From JBDGPU01 sp042219525 (GTDB lineage Archaea > Halobacteriota > Halobacteria > Halobacteriales > Haloferacaceae): a stretch of 5,287 bases of DNA. Both the position numbers and the translations under genes were made by a program. The stretch spans positions 1 to 5,287 of the forward strand of contig JBDGPU010000030.1 of NCBI GenBank assembly GCA_042219525.1, given 5' to 3'. Below the pieces are notes generated by a model. That model was not told where the DNA came from, made no database searches, and saw nothing but the letters and a program-made list of their open reading frames with translations. Positions 1 through 5,186 of the stretch are shown one piece after another; within the stretch, counting starts at the first letter, position 1; the number at the start of each line of letters is the position of its first letter.

Positions 1-203
1 GAAAGGGGCAGCCGCTGAGCGGGACGCCCTGCGACGCTAGCACCGCAATCCCGGCAAGCGAACGCAGTGAGCGAGCCGGGTGAGGAGCACAGCGAGCAGC
101 GCGAGCGCTCAGCGGCTGGGGCTTTCTGGGTGTACCGAGTGGTGTCGCCAGCGACGACAACCAAACAAACCACGGTTGAAAGCCGATTGCTCTACGGCTG
201 AGA
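1..203 (+). repeat. Left copy of structured dispersed repeat (inverted partner at 4985-5186)
   Basis: Positions 1-126 match the reverse complement of 5062-5186 with 10 differences (nine substitutions at 25, 28, 35, 46, 56, 89, 105, 108 and 122, and one indel near 49), about 92% identity. Similarity continues at about 80% to position 175, including the shared segment GACAACCAAACAAA, and then fades to about 203. The core is itself palindromic: 10-21 pairs perfectly with 106-117 (12 bp), the ends GAAAG (1-5) and CTTTC (122-126) also pair, and an inner stem is formed by CCCGGC (50-55) and GCCGGG (75-80). The window begins exactly at the repeat edge, so the true left border is not seen. No transposase is present. 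Possible identities are a MITE-like element, a REP-like palindromic repeat or a bidirectional terminator. Existence of the repeat is certain; its function is not. Confidence 0.93.
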
Positions 204-248
204 AACCTAATCAGAAAAGCCGCCGACAACGAACCGTCTCAGAAAATA
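174..248 (-). terminator. Possible korB terminator region
   Basis: Downstream of the korB stop, reading leftward, the transcript would meet TATTTTCT (248-241), a second T-rich stretch GGCTTTTCTGATTAGG (about 221-206), and then a small hairpin made of AGCCG (181-185) and CGGCT (195-199) with outer GGTT/AACC (174-177, 204-207). Archaeal termination commonly uses U-rich tracts near the gene end. The placement fits, but the tracts are short and interrupted, so this is tentative. Confidence 0.35.
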
Positions 249-263
249 CACGAGCGAGTCGCG

Positions 264-1127
264 TTAGTAGAACTCGCGAACGAGGTCCATCGCGTCGTCG
301 GGCGCACCCTCGGGGATGTCGGACATGTCCTCGGTGACGCCGTGGCGCTCGCTGTACGGGACCGAGTTCTCGTCCTGGTAGACGACACCCTGGTACTCCT
401 TCTCGGAGTCGAGGATGACGTCCTTCGCGGCGTCGTAGTCGGTCGGGTCGTGGTCCTCTTCCTTCAGGTCCACGAGGTTGTCGCGGAAGTAATCGTACGT
501 GTCGACGTCGTTGAACGTGACACACGGCGAGTAAACGTTGACGAAGCCGAAGCCGTCGTGCTCGATGGCCTCCTGGATGATCTCCTGGTGGCGGAGCGCG
601 TCAGAGGAGAACGACTGCGCGATAAAGGACGCCCCGCTGGCGAGCGCCAGCGCGTGGGGGTTGACCGGGGGCTGCTTCGGGCCCTCGGGCGTCGTCGACG
701 TCTCGAAGTCCTCGCGCGAGGTCGGCGAGGCCTGGCCCTTCGTGAGCCCGTAGATGCGGTTGTCCATCACGACGTACGTCATGTCGACGTTGCGCCGGAC
801 GGCGTGGACGAAGTGGCCCGCACCGATGGAGTAGCCGTCGCCGTCGCCGCCGGCGACCATGACCTCGATGTCGGGGCGCGAGAGCTTCACCCCGGTGCCG
901 ACGGGGAGCGCGCGGCCGTGAACGCCGTGGAGCGCGTAGCTGTGCATGTACGTGCCGATCTTGCCGGAACAGCCGATGCCGGCGACTACGAAGGTGTTGT
1001 CCGGGTCGTTGCCCGTCTCCGCCAGCGCCTTCATCATGCCGTTCATCGTGCCGAAGTCACCGCAACCCGGGCACCAGGTCGGCTGCTTGTCGGATTTGAA
1101 GTCAGTGAATCGAACGTCGGAACTCAT
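264..1127 (-). CDS. korB: 2-oxoacid:ferredoxin oxidoreductase, beta subunit (TPP and [4Fe-4S] binding)
   Basis: This 287-aa cytoplasmic protein is the thiamine-diphosphate and iron-sulfur subunit of a CoA-dependent 2-oxoacid:ferredoxin oxidoreductase, which decarboxylates a 2-oxoacid to acyl-CoA and reduces ferredoxin. Cysteines C19 and C22 (in WCPGC), C53 (in GIGCSG) and C202 (in YSPCVTF) have almost the same spacing as the four cluster ligands known in the Sulfolobus beta subunit. The TPP-binding segment is GGDGDGYSIG (residues 93-102), followed by DNRIYGLTKGQ (122-132). The start ATG lies 3 nt after the korA stop and 8 nt after a GGAGG site, so korA and korB are translationally close in one operon. 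The length matches haloarchaeal KorB (about 287 aa) rather than PorB (about 312 aa, from memory). This favours 2-oxoglutarate over pyruvate, but substrate cannot be proved from sequence. Confidence 0.95.
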   Translation of the reverse strand: MSSDVRFTDFKSDKQPTWCPGCGDFGTMNGMMKALAETGNDPDNTFVVAGIGCSGKIGTYMHSYALHGVHGRALPVGTGVKLSRPDIEVMVAGGDGDGYSIGAGHFVHAVRRNVDMTYVVMDNRIYGLTKGQASPTSREDFETSTTPEGPKQPPVNPHALALASGASFIAQSFSSDALRHQEIIQEAIEHDGFGFVNVYSPCVTFNDVDTYDYFRDNLVDLKEEDHDPTDYDAAKDVILDSEKEYQGVVYQDENSVPYSERHGVTEDMSDIPEGAPDDAMDLVREFY

Positions 1128-1130
1128 GTG

Positions 1131-2876
1131 TTAGGCCTCCAGGGTCTGCTTGATTTCGGTTGCGAGCTCGTCCGCCTTGAATCGGACGCCCGTGTACTTG
1201 TTGATGCGGTCGACGCGTTCGAGGACGTCGTGTTCGACGAGGTCCGCGAACTGCCCGCTCTCGTTACATTCCACGACGACGGTCCGCTCCGCCGCGTCCA
1301 CCGCGTCCGACAGGTCCGGGCGCGGGAAGATGTACGGGACGGAGACGACGCGCACGTCGATGCCCTCCTCCTCGAGGAAGTCGAGCGCCTCGACGAGGGC
1401 GCCCTCGTTGGACCCCCACGTGATGACGAGGTTGTCGGCGTCCTCGGATCCGAACTCGCGCGGACTCCAGTCCTCGCGTTCGCGGGCGGTGTCGACCTTC
1501 CGGTTGCGCTTGTCGACCTGCTCGACGCGCATGTCCGTCTCCTCCGTCCGGCGCCCGAGCTCGTCGTGCTCGAGGCCGGTGGACATGTGCGCCCCACCGT
1601 CGGTGCCGGGGATGGAGCGCGGCGAGATGCCGTCCTCGGTGATCTCGTGCGGCTTGAACTGCTCCTTCTCGTTCATGTGGTCGCCGATGGTCTCCTCGTC
1701 GACGAGCTTCCCGCGGTCGATCTCGACCTCGTCCATGTCGAACGTGTCCGGGGAGAACGTCTGTTCGGTCACGGCGAGCGAGAGGTCGGCCGTCAGGTAC
1801 ACCGGCGTCTGGTACTTCTCCGCGAGGTTGAACGCCTCGACGGTCTTCCAGAAGCACTCCGCGATGGTGGTCGGGGCGAGGACGAACCGCGGAATCTCGC
1901 CGTGGCCACCGTAGAGCATGCCCTCGAGGTCGCCCTGCTCCTGCTTCGTCGGCATCCCCGTCGAGGGACCCGAGCGCATCACGTTACAGATGACCAGCGG
2001 CGTCTCGCTCGTCGCGACCAGGCCGAAGGTCTCGGTCATCAGGTCGATACCGGGCCCCGACGTCGCCGTCATGGACCGGGCGCCCGCGCGGGCGGCACCG
2101 AGCGCCATGTTGATCGCGGAGAGCTCGTCTTCCGCCTGCACGACGTGGCCGCCGTACTGGTCGATGCGGCCCGTCAGGTACTCCATCACGTCCGTCGCGG
2201 GCGTGATCGGGTAGCCGGAGTAGAAGCGACAGCCGGCTGCAATGGCGCCCATGCCGATCGCCTCGTCGCCGTTGAGGAGGACGTAGTCGTTGTCGGTCGT
2301 GTCGAGGTCGTAGTCGGGCTCGACCTCGAACTCCTCGGCGACGTATTCCTGGCCGTTGCGCGCGGCCGTCTTGTTGTTCTCGACGAGCTTCTGGCCTTTG
2401 TCGCCGAAGTTCTTCTTGAGGGCCGAGTCGAGGTTCTCGATCGGGAAGTTGGTGACCTCACACGCGGCGCCGAGCGCGACGACGTTGCGCATGATAGCGC
2501 CACCAGCCTCCTCGGCGAGCCGCTTCAGGGGCACGTCGAGGCCGATCATCCCCTCGGGAATCTCGACGTCCTCCATCGTGGTCCGCTCGCCGTCGTAGAT
2601 GATCACGGAGCCCTCGTGGAGCTCGTTCAGATTCTCCTCGATCGTTCGCGGAGTCAGTGCGATGAGGACGTCCAGTCGGTCGACGACGCTCTGTACCTTG
2701 TCGACTGACGTCCGCACCTTGTACGCGGTGTACCCGCCTCGGATTCGCGACGCGAAATCCTTGGAGGTGAAGACGTGTCGACCCGCACGGGAAAGTGCCT
2801 GGGCAAAGATCTTACCCGTCGAAGCGATGCCATCCCCAGCTTCGCCACCGACGGCCCAGTTGAAATCCGCTGCCAT
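1131..2876 (-). CDS. korA: 2-oxoacid:ferredoxin oxidoreductase, fused gamma-alpha subunit
   Basis: This 581-aa protein is the large partner of KorB. Residues about 1-185 form the gamma domain, with GGEAGDGI at 10-17 and SRIRGGY at 43-49. Residues about 195-400 form the pyrimidine-binding alpha domain, with the family motif GYPITP (221-226) and RSGPSTGMPT (301-310), which carries the conserved arginine and threonines used for 2-oxoacid and CoA chemistry. A C-terminal transketolase-like domain covers about 480-581 (ITWGSNEG, then PRPD). This gamma-alpha fusion with a separate beta gene is the archaeal alpha2beta2-type arrangement. I chose the ATG at 2876 because it immediately precedes the conserved N-terminus (MAADFNWAVGG). 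A GTG eight codons upstream at 2900 is in frame, but it would leave almost no room for the TTTTGATT promoter. Size fits haloarchaeal KorA (about 587 aa). It is probably 2-oxoglutarate specific, with pyruvate or branched-chain 2-oxoacids as alternatives. Confidence 0.94.
   Translation of the reverse strand: MAADFNWAVGGEAGDGIASTGKIFAQALSRAGRHVFTSKDFASRIRGGYTAYKVRTSVDKVQSVVDRLDVLIALTPRTIEENLNELHEGSVIIYDGERTTMEDVEIPEGMIGLDVPLKRLAEEAGGAIMRNVVALGAACEVTNFPIENLDSALKKNFGDKGQKLVENNKTAARNGQEYVAEEFEVEPDYDLDTTDNDYVLLNGDEAIGMGAIAAGCRFYSGYPITPATDVMEYLTGRIDQYGGHVVQAEDELSAINMALGAARAGARSMTATSGPGIDLMTETFGLVATSETPLVICNVMRSGPSTGMPTKQEQGDLEGMLYGGHGEIPRFVLAPTTIAECFWKTVEAFNLAEKYQTPVYLTADLSLAVTEQTFSPDTFDMDEVEIDRGKLVDEETIGDHMNEKEQFKPHEITEDGISPRSIPGTDGGAHMSTGLEHDELGRRTEETDMRVEQVDKRNRKVDTAREREDWSPREFGSEDADNLVITWGSNEGALVEALDFLEEEGIDVRVVSVPYIFPRPDLSDAVDAAERTVVVECNESGQFADLVEHDVLERVDRINKYTGVRFKADELATEIKQTLEA
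1136..1140 (-). promoter_or_regulatory. Ribosome binding site of korB
   Basis: On the minus strand GGAGG ends 8 nt before the korB ATG and lies inside the last codons of korA (...CTG GAG GCC TAA). It fits the haloarchaeal 16S 3' end and supports both the korB start and coupled translation with korA. Confidence 0.75.
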
Positions 2877-2901
2877 GCTATCTCGGTGGTTCCACAGCAC
2901 G

Positions 2902-2911
2902 AATCAAAAGG
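2902..2911 (-). promoter_or_regulatory. Putative promoter of korAB
   Basis: On the minus strand CCTTTTGATT lies about 28-33 nt before the korA ATG at 2876. A haloarchaeal TATA element centred near -27 would put the transcript start within a few nucleotides of the ATG. No GGAGG-type site precedes this ATG, which agrees with a very short or absent leader. This is a motif-based inference. Confidence 0.45.
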
Positions 2912-3475
2912 CTTCTGAAAGGCCCCACGCCAGCGATCTTGCCATACGTCGGGATATTTTGGTATCAGGCGAACGTCCCGGAGAAAAGCTGGCATATATT
3001 ATGACTCCACTGGGTATGCGTTCGATTCAGTGGCCGGACGTGAAGACGTCGCTGGATTTCTGATCGGCATTTGTCGACATTTCCGGTTAAAACCTCGGCT
3101 ATATCGACGATGTAGCAGAGAGTTATAGACGTCTGTCGAAAGACAAGGCGGTCGGAACGCGTGAACCCCCGACTGAGTCCGCCCCGTCCAGTTGTAGATC
3201 GGGACTCGGTAAGCTGCACTCGTCGCCACCGAGCGGGTTGTCGCTGACGCGTCGGCACGGGTGAGCGCGCGCCACGCCACTCACCTCTTCATTCCGACCC
3301 TCGATAGCGCGGAAAGGAGAGTTCGAGCGCCATATATGACATATTCTGGATATGAAACTCCGGACGTGAGAGGGGTGGGATCCGTAAATCCACCAGCCAT
3401 CTCGCCATCTGCCGATTTTCTATTGGAAATGAAGGGGTGTTGCCGGCTGTTTGCCGAATTTGTCTCCCATGGATC
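2912..3475. other. Long divergent intergenic region, no convincing gene
   Basis: This part of the roughly 650-bp gap between korA and the zinc-site gene is more AT-rich than its neighbours. Open frames on both strands lack the G/C-rich third positions of real genes here. Visible elements are AT-rich promoter-like patches (CATATATTATG near 2992-3002, GGTTAAAACC at 3085-3094, TATATC near 3110, CATATATGACATATT at 3331-3345), a 9-bp stem-loop (3172-3210) and a small bulged hairpin (GGTGG 3374-3378 with CCACC 3390-3394). It may hold operators, an unannotated small RNA or a decayed gene. I cannot choose among these. Confidence 0.6.
3172..3210. other. Stem-loop in the divergent intergenic region
   Basis: ACTGAGTCC (3172-3180) pairs with GGACTCGGT (3202-3210): nine pairs including one G-T wobble, closing a 21-nt loop. 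It is not next to a recognised gene end. It could be an operator, part of a small RNA or chance. Confidence 0.35.
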
Positions 3476-3486
3476 AATATCATTAA
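3476..3486 (+). promoter_or_regulatory. Candidate promoter of the zinc-site/winged-helix pair
   Basis: AATATCATTAA is the most TATA-like stretch upstream of the ATG at 3528. Transcription starting about 25 nt downstream would leave a short leader that contains the AGGTG ribosome site. The match to a haloarchaeal TATA element is weak. Confidence 0.27.
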
Positions 3487-3515
3487 GTAGTCCCTTTCGA
3501 GACATCCGAATCTCT

Positions 3516-3520
3516 AGGTG
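3516..3520 (+). promoter_or_regulatory. Ribosome binding site deciding the start at 3528
   Basis: AGGTG matches part of the archaeal AGGAGGTGA consensus and is 7 nt before the ATG at 3528. It supports this start over in-frame starts farther upstream (3261, 3334), whose codons do not look haloarchaeal. Confidence 0.5.
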
Positions 3521-3527
3521 GGAATCG

Positions 3528-3893
3528 ATGACCGAACAGGACACGTCGTGCGTCCGGTGTGAGCGACCAGCCGGGTTCAACCGAGTGGTGGTCGACACCG
3601 TCGTAAACGAGGAACTCGGCGGACTCTGCCGGGACTGCGAGGAGGAGGCGTTCGGCCGGGTCCTCGCGGCCGCAGCCGACGACGGCGACGAGTGCCTGCT
3701 CTGCTCGCGCGACGGCCACCACGCGATGCCGACCTGGCAATCCGCTCCGCGAACCGGCCTCGACGACACCATCGTCGTCGGCGTCGAGTACGAAGTCGTG
3801 ACCCATACGCCACGGCTCTGTGACGAACACTTCACCGAGCTGTGTCGACAGCGAGAGGAACCTCGACAGGTACGGAGGGGACCAGGTGACTGA
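3528..3893 (+). CDS. Small protein with two predicted zinc-binding sites, function unknown
   Basis: I do not recognise a named family for this 121-aa protein. It has paired cysteines arranged as two probable zinc sites. The first is CVRC (8-11) with CRDC (34-37). The second is CLLC (56-59) with CDEH (98-101), with H64, H65 and C106 as possible extra ligands. Between them is an acidic linker, and the end is basic (RQREEPRQVRR). No signal peptide or membrane segment is seen, so it should be cytoplasmic. Small haloarchaeal zinc-ribbon proteins often act in nucleic-acid binding or protein contacts, but that is general family knowledge. Its last 8 nt overlap the downstream winged-helix gene, so the two are surely co-transcribed and may act together. 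In-frame sequence upstream to 3261 is open but has AT-rich third positions, so I exclude it. Confidence 0.8.
   Translation: MTEQDTSCVRCERPAGFNRVVVDTVVNEELGGLCRDCEEEAFGRVLAAAADDGDECLLCSRDGHHAMPTWQSAPRTGLDDTIVVGVEYEVVTHTPRLCDEHFTELCRQREEPRQVRRGPGD
3874..3878 (+). promoter_or_regulatory. Ribosome binding site of the winged-helix gene
   Basis: GGAGG lies inside the end of the upstream gene and 7 nt before the GTG at 3886. It is the main reason to prefer this GTG over the in-frame ATG at 3820, which would need a 74-nt overlap with the zinc-site gene. Confidence 0.65.
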
Positions 3894-4188
3894 TCTCGTC
3901 CAGACTGGTGTCCGGCAACACGCCGATTGGATGGCACAACCCGACGACCGCTTGCTGGAGCACCTGCTGCTGGAGGGGGTGCGCCGACGGTTCCAGCTCC
4001 AAGAGGAGTTCGCAGAGCGGGGACTCAACTATCCAGACAAGTACCTCGAGTTCCGGCTCGAGAAACTCAGGGAACACGATCTGGTCTCGCGTCGAGGGAA
4101 CGGCGCCTACGAGATAACGGACGACGGGCGTTCGTATCTCGCCGGAGAGTGGGTCCCCGAGAGCGAGTCGGTCGAGTCCCGTGTCTGA
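3886..4188 (+). CDS. Winged helix-turn-helix protein, PhiH1-repressor-like
   Basis: This 100-aa protein matches the pattern of the abundant haloarchaeal PhiH1-repressor-like winged-helix regulators: an ADWM.QPDDRLLEHL opening (about residues 12-25), a helix-turn-helix that includes the YPDKYLEFRLEKLREHDLV segment (about 46-64), and a wing ending in GAYEITDDGRSYLAGEW. The family is thought to bind DNA as small transcription factors, after the phage PhiH1 repressor; the target here is unknown. The GTG start overlaps the zinc-site gene by 8 nt and has a GGAGG site. An alternative ATG at 3820 would add 22 residues that are absent from the family pattern. The centre (GVRRRFQLQEEFAERGLN) is somewhat longer than I would expect between the first two helices. 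Because the pair is divergent from korAB, autoregulation or control of korAB is possible but unproven. Confidence 0.82.
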   Translation: MTDLVQTGVRQHADWMAQPDDRLLEHLLLEGVRRRFQLQEEFAERGLNYPDKYLEFRLEKLREHDLVSRRGNGAYEITDDGRSYLAGEWVPESESVESRV

Positions 4189-4224
4189 TTGCCGCGCGCA
4201 GGCTCGTCCGCGAACGGCATCCTC

Positions 4225-4230
4225 TTTTAA
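4225..4230 (+). promoter_or_regulatory. Leaderless promoter (TATA box) of the ferredoxin-reductase-like gene
   Basis: TTTTAA is centred about 23-24 nt before the ATG at 4251, the spacing expected when transcription begins at or next to the start codon. There is no GGAGG-like site in the intervening sequence, as expected for a leaderless haloarchaeal mRNA. It gives the gene its own transcript in addition to any read-through from the winged-helix gene, which ends 62 bp upstream. Confidence 0.6.
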
Positions 4231-4250
4231 CGCCCCGTCGTAGAACGCGT

Positions 4251-4895
4251 ATGGACGCTACGGTTACCGTCACAGCAGTCGAATCCGTCGGGCCGGACAC
4301 GGTCGCCATCCGCTTCGAGACGCCGGAGGGCTTCTCGGCCGAACCGGGGCAGTTCGTCAAGCTCACGGGCACCGTCGACGACGAGGAGTACTCGCGCTTC
4401 TACACGCTCTCCTCGCCGGACATGACGGCCACGTTCGAAACGACGATCGGAATCGACCCCGACGAAGGCGGGCCCTTCTCGATCTACCTCGCGGACCTCG
4501 AACCGGGCGACGAGCTCGAGATGTCCGGGCCGTACGGCTCCGACTACTACGAGGGCGAGGCCCGCGTCGTCGTGCTCGCCGGCGGCCCGGGGGTCGGCCC
4601 TGCGGTCGGAATCGGTGAGCGCGCCATCGAGGACGACAACGAAGCGTCGATCGTCTACCGGGATTCCGAGCCCGCACACGGCGACCGTCTCGACGCCCTG
4701 GACGAGCTGGGAGCAACGATCGAGAGGATCGACGACGACGAAGACCTCGCGTCCCACGTCGACGACGTGCTCACGGGCACGGAGGGCGAGCAGGTCTTCG
4801 TCTACGGCTTTGCCGACTTCATTGACGAAGCCGAAGCCGCCATCGAGGCCGCCGGCGCCGACGTGGACGAAACGAAGGTCGAGAACTTCGGCTGA
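4251..4895 (+). CDS. FAD/NAD(P)-binding oxidoreductase of the ferredoxin-NADP reductase family
   Basis: This 214-aa soluble protein has the two-domain ferredoxin-NADP reductase fold. Residues about 1-100 are the FAD-binding barrel, with PGQFVKL (32-38) and the flavin motif RFYTLSSP (49-56), the RxYS/T type. Residues about 103-214 are the nucleotide domain, with the glycine-rich loop LAGGPGVGP (109-117) and the typical ending KVENFG (209-214). The usual CGP near residue 185 is replaced by YGF, so hydride-transfer geometry may differ from classical members. No 2Fe-2S or ferredoxin domain is fused, so it needs a separate electron partner. Beside a ferredoxin-reducing KorAB, a natural inference is electron exchange between ferredoxin and NAD(P). 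From memory, korAB in Haloferax volcanii also has an FAD/NAD-binding oxidoreductase nearby; I have not checked this. The electron donor and cofactor preference cannot be read from sequence. Confidence 0.88.
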   Translation: MDATVTVTAVESVGPDTVAIRFETPEGFSAEPGQFVKLTGTVDDEEYSRFYTLSSPDMTATFETTIGIDPDEGGPFSIYLADLEPGDELEMSGPYGSDYYEGEARVVVLAGGPGVGPAVGIGERAIEDDNEASIVYRDSEPAHGDRLDALDELGATIERIDDDEDLASHVDDVLTGTEGEQVFVYGFADFIDEAEAAIEAAGADVDETKVENFG

Positions 4896-4945
4896 TCCGG
4901 CTTCGACTGATACTCGGCTTCTAAGCGATCTTCTTCGGTTGCTTG
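4896..4945 (+). terminator. Possible terminator region after the flavoprotein gene
   Basis: After the TGA at 4893-4895, the plus strand carries interrupted pyrimidine/T-rich stretches (GGCTTCTAAG, GATCTTCTTCGG, GGTTGCTTGG). A stronger T-rich stretch, ATTTGTTTGGTTG at 5018-5030, lies inside the repeat. No GC-rich hairpin with a long U tail is seen. Weak evidence. Confidence 0.3.
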
Positions 4946-5079
4946 GCTATCGTCGCCAGCGACGTCACTCAGCACGTCTTGAAAGCTCCAGCCGCTGAAT
5001 CGGTCGCTTACTGCGTGATTTGTTTGGTTGTCGGTACTGCTGACACCACTCAGCATGCCCAGAAAACCCCAGCCGCTGA
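4918..5079 (-). repeat. Two tandem 81-bp units inside the right repeat
   Basis: On the minus strand, one unit runs from 5079 to 4999 and a second from 4998 to about 4918. Both begin TCAGCGGCTGG, then (T/C)TTTC, then TGCTGAGTG. Identity is high over the first 40 or so bases and weak afterwards. The period is exactly 27 codons, and one reading frame stays open across both, giving SGWGFLGMLSGV... followed by SGWSFQDVLSDV.... The left copy shows a first unit at 109-190 and a degraded second at 191 onward. Confidence 0.7.
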
Positions 5080-5186
5080 CCGGTCGCGCTGCTCGCTGCG
5101 CTCCTCACCCGGCTCGCTCACTGCGTTCGCTCGCCGGGTTCCGGTGCTAGCTTCGCAGTGCTTCCCGCTCAGCGGCTGCCCCTTTC
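4985..5186 (-). repeat. Right copy of structured dispersed repeat (inverted partner of 1-203)
   Basis: Read on the minus strand from 5186, this copy repeats the left element: GAAAGGGGCAGCCGCTGAG at the outer end, the GCTAGC palindrome, the CCCGGC/GCCGGG inner stem, the TCAGCGGCTGGGG arm, and then ACAACCAAACAAAT. The core is 5062-5186. Its outer stem has one mismatch relative to the perfect 12-bp left stem (GGTCAGCGG in place of GCTCAGCGG), while the local palindrome GACCGGTC replaces GAGCGCTC. No clear target-site duplication is visible. Like the left copy, it starts soon after the 3' end of the outward-reading gene. Confidence 0.93.

Larger units (their letters stand above)
4896..5085 (-). 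pseudogene. Possible remnant of a repeat-peptide reading frame within the right repeat
   Basis: On the minus strand a frame is open through both 81-bp units. An ATG at 5056 opens an 84-codon frame running to 4802, but its last third is only the antisense of the flavoprotein gene end, so it cannot be an intact gene in its own right. The upstream side is closed by a TGA found at the same place in both repeat copies. The left copy has the same peptide start (SGWGFLGVPSGV) and then DNQTNHG and a stop. The matching peptide with several silent differences hints at past coding, but no start with a ribosome site is seen. It may simply be noncoding repeat. Confidence 0.25.

Noticed and set aside
80..337. 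85-codon plus-strand frame through the left repeat into the korB end
   Set aside because: It is arginine/serine-rich, crosses the repeat boundary and antisense korB, and has no ribosome site.
342..2708. A 788-codon open frame on the plus strand antisense to nearly all of korA and korB
   Set aside because: The encoded R/V/D/L-rich sequence has no domain, and the frame is the expected antisense shadow of G/C-biased third positions. KorA and KorB on the other strand have full catalytic motifs.
3172..3210. tRNA or tRNA fragment at the stem-loop
   Set aside because: There is no TTC/GGTTCGA-type T-arm, no anticodon arm in register, and no CCA-side acceptor pairing.
2599..3280. Small open frames on both strands in and near the divergent intergenic region (2599-3063 plus; 2965-3258 and 2999-3280 minus)
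   Set aside because: They have no haloarchaeal codon bias, no ribosome sites and no recognisable sequence; one is partly antisense to korA.
3261..3527. N-terminal extension of the zinc-site protein to an upstream start at 3261 or 3334
   Set aside because: The extension has AT-rich third positions and unlikely composition, while an ATG with an AGGTG site at 3516-3520 begins just before the first cysteine pair.
3820..3885. ATG start of the winged-helix gene at 3820
   Set aside because: It would overlap the zinc-site gene by 74 nt and add residues that do not resemble the family. The GTG at 3886 has a GGAGG site 7 nt upstream.
3927..4250. Long upstream extension of the flavoprotein frame (total 322 codons)
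   Set aside because: It is the shadow of the winged-helix gene in another frame. The conserved N-terminus begins at 4251 with a correctly spaced TTTTAA box.
1..5186. Classical composite transposon made of two insertion sequences
   Set aside because: The flanking copies are about 125-200 bp with no transposase frame, and no target-site duplication can be seen. The outer left boundary is cut by the window.
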